A stretch of DNA of 24,684 nucleotides from an uncultured Roseburia sp. Lineage in GTDB: Bacteria > Bacillota > Clostridia > Lachnospirales > Lachnospiraceae. Shown here one piece after another: positions 1 through 7,007 of this stretch (position 1 is its first letter; each line of letters opens with the position of its first letter). The notes beneath the pieces were generated by a model that saw only the letters and a list, made by a program, of their open reading frames with translations, was not told the DNA's origin and ran no database searches. A program made the position numbers and the translations under genes. The stretch is from the NCBI GenBank assembly GCA_947652855.1, contig CANTEO010000040.1, positions 1-24,684 on the forward strand, read 5' to 3'.

Positions 1-114
1 AATTATAAGAAAAAAAAGCGGACAAGAAAAGAGCCTCATTCTATGTTTTCATCGCAAGTTTTGACCTTTACGGGCAAAAATCCTCTGTTTTTTCAACGCT
101 GCATCAAAATGCCG

Positions 115-1404
115 TCAGTCTATGTCCTCTTTTGGAATAATATAACCAGATAAACAGCACACCCCGCCATCTTCAATGGTGAGAAACCTGTTGTTTGACC
201 TAGAAAGCACAATATCGCTGACCACTCCTACTGACGTGATCTCATGTTTGCCGCAGATCCAATAGATTCTGTCTTTGACCTTTGAAATGTTTAAAATCTT
301 ATGATTCCAATCTTCACCGTTTCCACAATTCGGCACGCACACGCCCCGTATGCGCGGCTTCAAAATCCAAAAGCGAACCTCAATCTCCGAAAAATATCGG
401 TTCAGATTGACATTTCCAAGCAACAGAAGCCCAAGCCTTGCCTTATCCCGCATCTTATCCCTGCGGCAATTAATGTTGTCATAATCTTTTCGGTAAATGC
501 AGCTGATTGTGCATAAGCATCGGCTGTCGTCCCTGCACCTCGTCCGAACCTCCCCGCGCTCTTCCCTACAGAACTCTTTTTCAGTCAGAAATGTCTCATT
601 TTCATTTGGAAATGCATAGAGCGGCCCCTCGTACATGATAACCGTCGTTGCGGAGCAACTGCCAAACTTCCGTAAATATTCCTGAATCAGGCGCTTCATC
701 TGACTGGCGTAATCTTCTTGAATATTCTCCGAAATTTCATGAATATTTTCTATATAGCTAAAATAATCCCTCGTAAACTCTGATAAAATCTGCATATCCA
801 ATCCATATACGCCAAAATAGAACAGCCAGCCGATTTCCACAATATAGCCGGCCCGCACTGCCGGAATGGAATATCCCTCCATCTCCCGGATCAGTTTCAT
901 GGACTCATGGTCCAGCAGCTCAAAATGAAATCCCGGAACAAGCTCCTCAGGCTCCCTAGTAATGACCTCTCCGTTCTCATACAAAAAATATATATTCTCT
1001 ATGCCAAATTTTTTCAGAAACTGGTAGGGATCCTGCAAATATCGTATTGCATCCTTATTGGCCACCCCTCTGTCTTTTGCCTCCTCCACAAGCGCCAGCC
1101 TCTGAATCGGAGCCAAATAGGGCAGTATAATCGTTTTTATGCTATGGCTCTTTACTATTTCTATCAATTTATTGATATATTTCACAGTATAGCAGCCCAT
1201 AACCAGAATATCTATTATTTCCGGAATTCGGCTTTTTTCATCATATAGATACGGCCTTCCCATTTGCCTTGTATTTCTGCAATAGCTGCCAACCATATAA
1301 ATATAATTGATCGTTTCCTGCTTTTCCTTATCATAAACGCATCCTGTCTGAAAAAGCCCCTCGTCCGTGTTTTCAAAAAAATACCGAAAATACTTTCCTT
1401 GCAT
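115..1404 (-). CDS. Hypothetical protein resembling a metal-ligand-less metallo-beta-lactamase fold
   Basis: I do not recognise a named family. The 429-aa protein has no signal peptide or membrane segment. Residues 64-105 (DILVMGCYTVKYINKL, then KTIILPYLAPIQRL) read like the stretch of metallo-beta-lactamase (MBL) proteins in which a LISHxHxDH metal motif precedes a 'k-LPY' strand, but the His/Asp ligands are absent. Later SCSATTVIMYEGP (about 248-261), LGLLLLGNVN (324-333) and RGVCVPNCGNGEDWN (353-367) occupy the places of the usual N-S-hydrophobic strand, LLTGD and VPHHGS-NWN elements, again without ligands. A cysteine cluster (C279, C290, C296, C298, C302, C313) lies between them. That relationship is inferred by eye. 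The start is preceded by AGAAGGGAAGAAG. The gene is monocistronic as far as can be seen and diverges from murG. It could equally be an unrelated fold. Confidence 0.6.
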   Translation of the reverse strand: MQGKYFRYFFENTDEGLFQTGCVYDKEKQETINYIYMVGSYCRNTRQMGRPYLYDEKSRIPEIIDILVMGCYTVKYINKLIEIVKSHSIKTIILPYLAPIQRLALVEEAKDRGVANKDAIRYLQDPYQFLKKFGIENIYFLYENGEVITREPEELVPGFHFELLDHESMKLIREMEGYSIPAVRAGYIVEIGWLFYFGVYGLDMQILSEFTRDYFSYIENIHEISENIQEDYASQMKRLIQEYLRKFGSCSATTVIMYEGPLYAFPNENETFLTEKEFCREERGEVRTRCRDDSRCLCTISCIYRKDYDNINCRRDKMRDKARLGLLLLGNVNLNRYFSEIEVRFWILKPRIRGVCVPNCGNGEDWNHKILNISKVKDRIYWICGKHEITSVGVVSDIVLSRSNNRFLTIEDGGVCCLSGYIIPKEDID

Positions 1405-1446
1405 ACTTCTTCCCTTCTAATATTTGCCAAAACCATACGTAATCTT

Positions 1447-1474
1447 ATTTTAATGTATCTTTTGGTTTTTACAA
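1447..1474 (-). promoter_or_regulatory. Sigma-A-type promoter for the MBL-like gene
   Basis: On the minus strand TTGTAA (1469-1474) and TAAAAT (1447-1452) are separated by 16 bp. The -10 lies about 40 bp upstream of the start at 1404. It is back to back with the murG promoter, with the two -35 boxes only 8 bp apart. Confidence 0.5.
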
Positions 1475-1482
1475 GCCTTTTC

Positions 1483-1510
1483 TTGACATTTTAAAAGAAG
1501 AGTATAATAT
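1483..1510 (+). promoter_or_regulatory. Sigma-A-type promoter for murG
   Basis: A consensus TTGACA (1483-1488) is followed by an AT-rich -10 region. TAATAT (1505-1510) has a 16-bp spacer. A perfect TATAAT (1503-1508) overlaps it but has only a 14-bp spacer. murG starts about 50 bp downstream. Confidence 0.65.
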
Positions 1511-1559
1511 AGTTAAATAATCAATCGCAATCAAAAGAAAGGATCCAGGTATTCCAATT

Positions 1560-2621
1560 ATGAAAAAAATAGTTTTAACCGGCGGAGGGACCGCCGGCCA
1601 CGTCACCCCAAACATCGCCCTGCTTCCCAGGCTGAATGAAGCGTCGTTTCAAATCAGCTACATCGGTTCCCTTCACGGAATTGAGAAAGAATTGATTGAG
1701 GCGCAGCAGATCCCCTATTACGGCATCTCCTCTGGAAAGCTGCGGCGATATCTGGATTTCAAAAACCTATCCGACCCCTTTAAAGTACTAAAGGGCCTGG
1801 CGCAGTCCCTTCGCCTTCTACGTAAAATTAAGCCGGATATCGTTTTTTCAAAAGGCGGCTTCGTCTCTGTGCCCGTCGTTTTGGCGGCGAAGCTGCGCCG
1901 TATCCCGGTCATCATACACGAATCCGACATCACGCCGGGCCTTGCCAACAAAATCGCTATCCCCGCGGCAAAAAAGGTCTGCTGCAACTTCCCTGAAACG
2001 CTGCGGTACCTTCCTAAAGAAAAGGCTGTCCTGACCGGGTCCCCCATACGGCAGGAGCTTTTGTCCGGCGACCCCAAAAAAGCCCGCTCCTTCTGCCATA
2101 TGGACTCACAAAAGCCTGTGATGCTCGTCATCGGCGGAAGCACAGGGGCCAAGGCAATTAACGACGCAATCCGCTCTGGGCTTACAGAATTGCTAAAAGA
2201 ATTCCAAATTATCCACCTTTGCGGCAAAGGAAAGCTAGACAGCAACTTTCTTTCGGTTAAGGGATACGCTCAGTTTGAATATGTCAGCAGCCAGCTAAAA
2301 GATTTGCTCGCGCTAGCGGACGTCGTCGTTTCCCGTGCGGGAGCCAACGCCATATGTGAGCTGCTCGCCCTGCGCAAGCCGAACATCCTAATCCCCCTCT
2401 CTGCCCAAGCCAGCAGGGGAGATCAGATCTTAAACGCAAAATCTTTTCAAAAACAAGGCTTTTCCTACGTGATAGAAGAAGAAAGCCTAACGCCGGAATC
2501 CTTACAAAACGCGCTGCAGGCTGTCCTACGCGAAAAAGATTCCTATATCACGGCAATGGCAAAAAGCGGGCAGATGGATTCTATCGAAACCATCATCCAG
2601 TTAATCGAACACGAAATCTGA
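1560..2621 (+). CDS. murG: UDP-GlcNAc:undecaprenyl-PP-MurNAc-pentapeptide GlcNAc transferase MurG
   Basis: MurG transfers GlcNAc from UDP-GlcNAc to lipid I, forming lipid II on the cytoplasmic membrane face during peptidoglycan synthesis. At 353 aa it has the usual length. Visible hallmarks are the N-terminal glycine loop TGGGTAGHVTPN (about 7-18), SKGGFVSVP and HESDITPGLANK in the acceptor half, then GGSTGAKAIN and SRAGANAICELL followed by KPNILIPL in the C-terminal nucleotide-sugar half. It is a GT-B glycosyltransferase peripheral to the membrane. The gene stands alone here, away from a dcw cluster, as often seen for this enzyme type in Lachnospiraceae. The ribosome site is modest: AAAGGA lies 16-20 nt upstream and CAGG is closer. 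The identification is secure. Confidence 0.95.
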   Translation: MKKIVLTGGGTAGHVTPNIALLPRLNEASFQISYIGSLHGIEKELIEAQQIPYYGISSGKLRRYLDFKNLSDPFKVLKGLAQSLRLLRKIKPDIVFSKGGFVSVPVVLAAKLRRIPVIIHESDITPGLANKIAIPAAKKVCCNFPETLRYLPKEKAVLTGSPIRQELLSGDPKKARSFCHMDSQKPVMLVIGGSTGAKAINDAIRSGLTELLKEFQIIHLCGKGKLDSNFLSVKGYAQFEYVSSQLKDLLALADVVVSRAGANAICELLALRKPNILIPLSAQASRGDQILNAKSFQKQGFSYVIEEESLTPESLQNALQAVLREKDSYITAMAKSGQMDSIETIIQLIEHEI

Positions 2622-2646
2622 CAATGCAGATCTGGACTTGGTAAGG

Positions 2647-2669
2647 CCACGCGCAAAAATTGCGCGGCC
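2647..2669. other. GC-rich hairpin between convergent murG and HIT genes
   Basis: CGCGCAA (2650-2656), an AAA loop and TTGCGCG (2660-2666) form a perfect 7-bp stem, extended by GGC/GCC across a 2-nt bulge. Neither strand has a U-tract after it, so it is not a canonical intrinsic terminator. Its place between convergent stop codons suggests transcript end protection or weak bidirectional termination. Confidence 0.5.
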
Positions 2670-2682
2670 TGCCTGGGCTGCC

Positions 2683-3117
2683 TTAAAGCTCCTTCGCAAT
2701 TCCTTCCTTTAGGCTGCCGCAAATTTCTTTCATCTCATCCTCTGTAAATAACTCCTTCGTCCAAATCAAGATATCGTCATTTTTCATTTCTTTATAGCGC
2801 GGGATCAAATGCAGATGAAAATGAAAAACGGTCTGCCCTGCAGCCGCGCCGTTATTCTGCACCAAATTAAACCCATCGCATTTTAATAATTCCGTCATTC
2901 GCGCCGCAAGCCTTTTGGCTAGCTTCATCGCCTCTCCCGCAACTTCCTCATCTATCTCATACAAGTTGGCGTAGTGATCTTTGGGCAAAATCAGCGCGTG
3001 GCCCTTTGACGCAGGCGCGGCGTCTAAGATGACGCGAAACCGTTCCTCTTCGTAGATCGTGTTTGACGGGATTTCCCCGGACGCTAATTTACAGAAAATG
3101 CAATCGCTTTTTTTCAT
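2683..3117 (-). CDS. HIT (histidine triad) family protein, HinT-like
   Basis: HinT-type HIT proteins are nucleotide-binding hydrolases acting on AMP-linked phosphoramidates or related substrates in the cytoplasm. The 144-aa product starts with DCIFCKLASGEIPSN, the usual CxxC start, and carries the triad as FHFHLHLIPR (about 98-107, H-x-H-x-H) after VQNNGAAAGQ. Length and order fit the HIT hydrolase branch. The start is supported by AAGGAG eight bases upstream of ATG. It is convergent with murG and divergent from the histidine kinase gene, so it is probably monocistronic. The physiological substrate cannot be told from sequence. Confidence 0.9.
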   Translation of the reverse strand: MKKSDCIFCKLASGEIPSNTIYEEERFRVILDAAPASKGHALILPKDHYANLYEIDEEVAGEAMKLAKRLAARMTELLKCDGFNLVQNNGAAAGQTVFHFHLHLIPRYKEMKNDDILIWTKELFTEDEMKEICGSLKEGIAKEL

Positions 3118-3154
3118 GTCTTTTCTCCTTTTCCTGTCGAATTTTGTATTATGG

Positions 3155-3172
3155 TTTTCATTGAAATGAAAA
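3155..3172. promoter_or_regulatory. 18-bp perfect palindrome, candidate operator
   Basis: TTTTCATT-GA-AATGAAAA is an 8-bp perfect inverted repeat with a 2-bp centre in the divergent HIT/histidine kinase intergenic region. It covers the predicted -35 of the kinase promoter (3161-3166), where a bound dimeric regulator could block transcription. No regulator is assigned. Confidence 0.45.
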
Positions 3173-3189
3173 ATTGATAATGTTACACT
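3161..3189 (+). promoter_or_regulatory. Possible promoter for the histidine kinase gene
   Basis: TTGAAA (3161-3166), a 17-bp spacer and TACACT (3184-3189) precede GGAGGTG (3201-3207) and the ATG at 3213. The -10 is imperfect, and the implied leader is very short. Confidence 0.45.
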
Positions 3190-3212
3190 TATTGCGTATT
3201 GGAGGTGCTTTT

Positions 3213-3854
3213 ATGACAAACAAAGACTACCAAAAAATATTGCATGAAATAAAAAATCATATTGCATTCATAAACAGCTCTCTGCAATTTGTAGAAAAAT
3301 CTCACCCAGAAATAAAAACTTTTGCATACTGGAATGATTCTATGGAGGAGATTTCCTCTCTCAAAAAAATGCTGATTGAGCTTTCCTCCGCGCGCTTAAG
3401 CAACGACTTGAATTTAGAGAAAACCTCTATGGACAGCTTTCTCCCGAAATTAATTCAATCCTGCGCCGCGCCCTTTGACTCTCAAAGCTTCCATTGCCAG
3501 ATTGAGTTAAAGCCCTGCCTTCCCAAAGCGTCCGTTGACCCCGAGAGGCTAAAAAGAGCCTTCTTTAATCTGATGAAAAATTCTTATGAAGCGATGGAAG
3601 GCGTTGGAACCGTTTACTTCCATGCCGACACGGAAGGCTCGTTCCTCCGATTAAACCTCACTGACTGCGGGGGCGGCATTTCCCCGGAATATTACCCAAA
3701 GCTCTTTACGCCGTTTGAAACGACAAAGACAAACGGCACAGGGCTTGGCCTAATGATAACAAAGCAAATAATAGAAGCTCATGGCGGACGGATTTCGGTC
3801 ACGTCGCGCCCCAGTGAAGGATGCACATTTTCGGTCTATCTTCCCTGCTTCTAA
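3213..3854 (+). CDS. Small soluble sensor histidine kinase without a sensor domain
   Basis: This is a 213-aa cytoplasmic histidine kinase. The H-box is HEIKNHIAFINS (phosphoacceptor about His11), followed by the N-box FFNLMKNSYEAM, G1 LTDCGGGIS, F-box LFTPFETTKTNG and G2 GTGLGLMITKQIIEAHGG. Every catalytic box is present, but there is no membrane segment or N-terminal sensory domain, so the protein is essentially a HisKA plus HATPase_c core. The ATG at 3213 is chosen because GGAGGTG lies just upstream. An in-frame ATG at 3174 lacks a ribosome site. No response regulator is adjacent, so it is an orphan. The layout resembles NtrB/sporulation-kinase catalytic cores. A role in the Spo0A phosphorelay is possible but unproven. 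Confidence 0.85.
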   Translation: MTNKDYQKILHEIKNHIAFINSSLQFVEKSHPEIKTFAYWNDSMEEISSLKKMLIELSSARLSNDLNLEKTSMDSFLPKLIQSCAAPFDSQSFHCQIELKPCLPKASVDPERLKRAFFNLMKNSYEAMEGVGTVYFHADTEGSFLRLNLTDCGGGISPEYYPKLFTPFETTKTNGTGLGLMITKQIIEAHGGRISVTSRPSEGCTFSVYLPCF

Positions 3855-3877
3855 ATTCCCGACGGCCACAGCCATCC

Positions 3878-3901
3878 TGCGGCCATCCCCCCCTGGCCGC
3901 A
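3878..3901. other. Perfect 8-bp GC-rich hairpin at a convergent junction
   Basis: TGCGGCCA (3878-3885) and TGGCCGCA (3894-3901) flank an 8-nt C-rich loop, between the stop of the kinase gene (3854) and that of the flavodoxin/SCP2 gene (3923). There is no U-tract on either strand. It is probably a transcript-end structure. Confidence 0.5.
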
Positions 3902-3922
3902 TCCTGATTGCGTCATGCCTGC

Positions 3923-4915
3923 CTACTCAAAATGGAAAATCTTGTCCAACATACGAAGCGTCTTAAAATTGCCTTTCGCCGTCATCGCCCCTGTCATAAA
4001 GGCCCGCTGAAACGTCATTCTGCCATTCACAATGCTGTCCATAATATCAGAGCTTAACTTTGCGTAGATGTCAATATTGTCCCGCTCCCCATACTCACAC
4101 CGTAAGTCTTCGCCCTGCACGCCAATAAACAGCGGCTGCATCCTGCCCTCAATCATAAACAAATAAGACGCCTCGAACCCTTCCACTGGAACAAAATGAT
4201 TTTCAAAATCATTTAGGTACATCATTTCTTCCATATCGCTGCTGCTCTCTAACATCCCTTTAAACATAGACGCCAGCTCTTCAATGTCTTCCTTTTGCTT
4301 CTTCACGTATGTGTCATCCGAAACGTATTTGGAAAGCTGCTCGCTCTCCTGCGGCGTCAGCTCAAGCGACTGCGTCCGGAACACCGTCTGCCTGACTGCC
4401 TGATTGCTGCTTGGCAGCGCTTTTATCTTCTGGGAAATGGAACGGTACAGATCTTCCGCTTTTTTTTCAATAATCAGCGTAAATTCTTTGTTCATCTCAA
4501 ACGTCACAAGATCCTCAACATACCCGCATAGGCCGCTGCATGGCTGCCCTCCAAGAATGACCCATGCGTTTTCCAACGCGACCACGCCTTCTCTTTCCCC
4601 ATATGCAGTAGACATCACGATCGGCTGCATATAAAGGGAGCTGATCTTTTCTTTATCGCCATACAGCCAGCAGGCGTCCAAAAACTGCTGCATATACCCG
4701 CCAATGCCAAGCCACTCCACTGTAGTGGCAAGTATAATTCCGTCGGCATCCTTAAATGTGTGCGGCAGCGTGGAAATCTCATTTTTATGCTCAAAAATAT
4801 TGTGACGCTCCACTGTAACGCGCAGCTCACTTAAAACATCTTCCATTTTGCCCAATACATACAGCGTTGGGTCATCCAATAGCCCGCGGCCTCCATAATA
4901 TATGTTAATTTTCAT
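3923..4915 (-). CDS. Flavodoxin-fold NAD(P)H-dependent oxidoreductase fused to a C-terminal SCP2-like domain
   Basis: The N-terminal part (about 1-160) has the FMN-reductase/flavodoxin pattern: MKINIYYGGRG, then ADGIILATTVEWLGIGGYMQQFLDACW in the place of the usual 'ADGIIlgsP-Y-f-mK-flDR' element. The last 100 residues (FMIEGRMQPLFIGVQGED, DIYAKLSSDIMDSIVNGRM, AFMTGAMTAKGNF) match the SCP2 sterol-carrier fold, a hydrophobic ligand pocket. The likely role is flavin-dependent reduction, with the SCP2 part binding a lipid-like or aromatic compound. That is an inference from the domains. I start at 4915 because GGAGGAAG precedes that ATG. The in-frame ATG at 4927 is created by the ribosome site itself. 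Neither operon partner nor promoter is clear. Confidence 0.75.
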   Translation of the reverse strand: MKINIYYGGRGLLDDPTLYVLGKMEDVLSELRVTVERHNIFEHKNEISTLPHTFKDADGIILATTVEWLGIGGYMQQFLDACWLYGDKEKISSLYMQPIVMSTAYGEREGVVALENAWVILGGQPCSGLCGYVEDLVTFEMNKEFTLIIEKKAEDLYRSISQKIKALPSSNQAVRQTVFRTQSLELTPQESEQLSKYVSDDTYVKKQKEDIEELASMFKGMLESSSDMEEMMYLNDFENHFVPVEGFEASYLFMIEGRMQPLFIGVQGEDLRCEYGERDNIDIYAKLSSDIMDSIVNGRMTFQRAFMTGAMTAKGNFKTLRMLDKIFHFE

Positions 4916-5025
4916 ATCTTCCTCCATTTAGCAAGCTTTTTCACTAGGCCCCATTTCCTAATGCCGCTTTCACTCCTAACGGAATCTATGGCAAAGGCAG
5001 CATACAGGCTGAACGGTTTCCCTTT

Positions 5026-5646
5026 TTACTCTATAGTATATGGATTTCTTTTTCTAAAATCAATCATTTTTAGAATAATCCCCAACAATATTCCGCCAAG
5101 CAGGCCGCCAATATGGCCCGCATTGTCCACTCCTGCTGTAGAAAACCCATAATACAGGCTTAGGGCAGCCATAAAAAGCAGGCCCCTTACGGTAAGGCCT
5201 TCTATTTTTCCTTTGTTTAACACAGCGCAGGCAAGCAATCCCCCGACGACGCCAAACACAGCCCCAGAAGCCCCTGCGGACACGGCATATTCCGCCATAT
5301 GCATTTCTTCATATAAAGAGAGCATACTCCCGCACAAGCCTGAAAGAAGATATAAAATCCCAAAACGGACGCTCCCTAACACACACTCTAAGCGCATTCC
5401 CATAATGCCAAGCATCAGCATATTATTCACTAAATGATCGGCGCCAAAATGCAGGAACATACAAAGGAGCAGGCGCCACCATTCGCCTTCCTCCACAATC
5501 AAGGGCAAGTATGCCGCCCCATGACCTAACATAAACTGACTGTCCTGCGTATCCCCCATCCATTCCAGCACGATCCAAACCACAATATTAATCCCAACCA
5601 GCCCAACTGTGACGGGCGGCAGCTTGACTTGACCTTCCTGTTCCAT
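5026..5646 (-). CDS. Rhomboid-family intramembrane serine protease
   Basis: Rhomboids cleave transmembrane segments within the membrane. The 206-aa protein has about six hydrophobic segments. It carries the WWRLLLCMFLHFGADHLVNNM segment (about 56-76), with the conserved His and Asn pair typical of rhomboid TM2, the catalytic serine in AGASGAVFG (Ser127) and the catalytic histidine in NAGHIGG (His178). I choose the ATG at 5646, which has GAGGAG about 11 nt upstream. An upstream GTG at 5688 has no ribosome site. It follows the FHA gene by 84 nt in the same direction but has its own promoter in that gap. Whether it acts on Tad pseudopilins or an unrelated substrate is unknown. Confidence 0.9.
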   Translation of the reverse strand: MEQEGQVKLPPVTVGLVGINIVVWIVLEWMGDTQDSQFMLGHGAAYLPLIVEEGEWWRLLLCMFLHFGADHLVNNMLMLGIMGMRLECVLGSVRFGILYLLSGLCGSMLSLYEEMHMAEYAVSAGASGAVFGVVGGLLACAVLNKGKIEGLTVRGLLFMAALSLYYGFSTAGVDNAGHIGGLLGGILLGIILKMIDFRKRNPYTIE

Positions 5647-5697
5647 AACGATTCCCGCTCCTCTTCTCAATGAACTAAGGCTTCCCACCTTTGTCTT

Positions 5698-5725
5698 ATT
5701 ATACGAAAAGGAAAAATTTTTTCAA
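5698..5725 (-). promoter_or_regulatory. Sigma-A-type promoter for the rhomboid gene
   Basis: On the minus strand TTGAAA (5720-5725), a 16-bp spacer and a perfect TATAAT (5698-5703) lie immediately after the FHA gene's stop (5731). This gives the rhomboid gene expression independent of the Tad operon. Confidence 0.7.
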
Positions 5726-5730
5726 GCCAT

Positions 5731-6801
5731 TTATACGAACCAAAAACGTTCCGTCGCAAATGAGATTTTATCATTTTTCTGGATTTTTACTTTTTCCCTA
5801 TAGCTTAACCGTTCTCCATTCAAATACGTTCCATTGGTAGAATTTAAGTCTTCTAAATAATATGCATCCCCCTCTTTCGTAATCCTCGCGTGCATACGGC
5901 TTACCGTCTCATTTGTTATGTATCCATCTACGTCTTCCCGCTGGCTCCCAATCAAAAAAGCTTCGGAGGAAAGAACGATATTTTTTTCATTGCCCATCCC
6001 CTCATATTTTAACTCGCCTAGCGTGCGCCCCGCCTCACTTCCAAGCAGCACCGTTGGGTTGGCCGTCTCCGCCTGCCCCTCCTCGGGATCAAACGCATAC
6101 GCCTGTTCCTGCGCCCTTTTTGTCCGGGTGAAACGGCGCATATGGCTGCGAAATGCCTTTGAAAGCGAAAAGAATTTGCTTGGCCCTTCCGCATACGGCT
6201 CTATCTGCACATCCTCTCTTATAACGCCTGGCTCCTCTGTCGTTTCCAATTCCTCTTTCAGCTCCAATTTCTCTTCAAAGAGAACCGACAAAAGCTCCTC
6301 CAAGGCCAAATGCTCTTTTTGGCATTTTTCATACACCTCATAACATTTTTTTGTCCCATCTCCATTTTTATGCTCCATATGAGAAAGATAGTATTCCATA
6401 AATCCCCGTAACGCGTCCATAAATGGCTTTTTTTGAAACGGCGTATAACAAAATGCCAGCTCTTTACTGTCAATGTTTAAAAAAATGAACTCCGGCGACA
6501 GGGAAAGCCCGTTTTCTTTCAACAGATGCTCGCCTGCCTGCTCCAACGTCTCTGTCAGGGCCGTCAAAAACAGCTTCAAAAATTCACTCCCCGGCTTTTT
6601 CATCCTAACCCAATCATCCAACGACTGTTTTCCGCTAATGTCATACCAAAGCTGCGGCGTTCCATCTGCATAGGTCAAATGAAACGGCAACAGGCCCAAA
6701 ATTCTGTTTTGCTCCAACATTGGATACTCATATCCCTCCGCCGGCCCGTCAACGCTTAACACCATGTAGCTTTTTCCCTGAACCCGTCTGAACTCCGTCA
6801 T
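5731..6801 (-). CDS. DUF6382-type N-terminal domain plus FHA domain protein, last gene of the Tad operon
   Basis: The 356-aa cytoplasmic protein has an N-terminal region (about 1-170, with WYDISGKQSLDDWV, FIFLNIDSKELAFCYTPF and LRGFMEYYLSHM) that I recognise as the DUF6382 type found with Tad genes in Clostridia. After a charged linker comes a C-terminal FHA domain (about 275-356) with EAFLIGSQ, VSRMHARITK and LEDLNSTNGTYLNG, the phosphothreonine-binding loops. FHA proteins bind phosphothreonine peptides, so this one could tie pilus assembly to Ser/Thr kinase signalling. The start codon overlaps the upstream TadE-like stop as ATGA, and GGAGGGG lies just upstream. No kinase or phosphatase gene is present in the window. 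Confidence 0.85.
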   Translation of the reverse strand: MTEFRRVQGKSYMVLSVDGPAEGYEYPMLEQNRILGLLPFHLTYADGTPQLWYDISGKQSLDDWVRMKKPGSEFLKLFLTALTETLEQAGEHLLKENGLSLSPEFIFLNIDSKELAFCYTPFQKKPFMDALRGFMEYYLSHMEHKNGDGTKKCYEVYEKCQKEHLALEELLSVLFEEKLELKEELETTEEPGVIREDVQIEPYAEGPSKFFSLSKAFRSHMRRFTRTKRAQEQAYAFDPEEGQAETANPTVLLGSEAGRTLGELKYEGMGNEKNIVLSSEAFLIGSQREDVDGYITNETVSRMHARITKEGDAYYLEDLNSTNGTYLNGERLSYREKVKIQKNDKISFATERFWFV

Positions 6802-7007
6802 TTCAACCCCTCCACAATGCCTTCTGCAAATTTTATCTTACGCACACGCTCTTCCGCGCAAAATGACTCGTCCCATCCGCAAGCCGAAACGTCCCTCGTC
6901 TGCGCATATAGCCTGTATCCTGCATAAATTGGCGCATACAGCGCAAACAGAACGAGCGGCAAAAGCAACGCAAGCTCCACCGTATAAGACCCTTTTGCCC
7001 GCTTCAT
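6798..7007 (-). CDS. Short TadE-like pseudopilin
   Basis: This 69-aa protein begins MKRAKGSYTVELALLLPL, a class III prepilin-like start: a short basic leader, Gly, then four residues and Glu (G-SYTVE), then a hydrophobic segment (about 11-27). This matches TadE-like minor pseudopilins, which are cleaved by the A24 peptidase and join or prime the pilus. The extracellular part is only about 40 residues, shorter than typical TadE. It overlaps its neighbours on both sides by ATGA-type junctions (7004-7007 with the peptidase, 6798-6801 with the FHA gene), so translation is probably coupled. GGTGGGG precedes the ATG. Confidence 0.75.
   Translation of the reverse strand: MKRAKGSYTVELALLLPLVLFALYAPIYAGYRLYAQTRDVSACGWDESFCAEERVRKIKFAEGIVEGLK

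Noticed and set aside
1..114. Possible end of a plus-strand gene entering from the left (open frame to TGA at 61-63)
   Set aside because: Only 20 codons are visible and are lysine-rich without any motif. I see no supportable feature in this stretch.
1718..2245. A 175-codon minus-strand frame inside murG
   Set aside because: The murG identity covers the region with conserved motifs throughout, so the antisense frame is incidental.
4916..5025. Promoter for the flavodoxin/SCP2 gene
   Set aside because: No pair of -35 and -10 boxes with acceptable spacing was convincing, and nothing else is evident in this gap.
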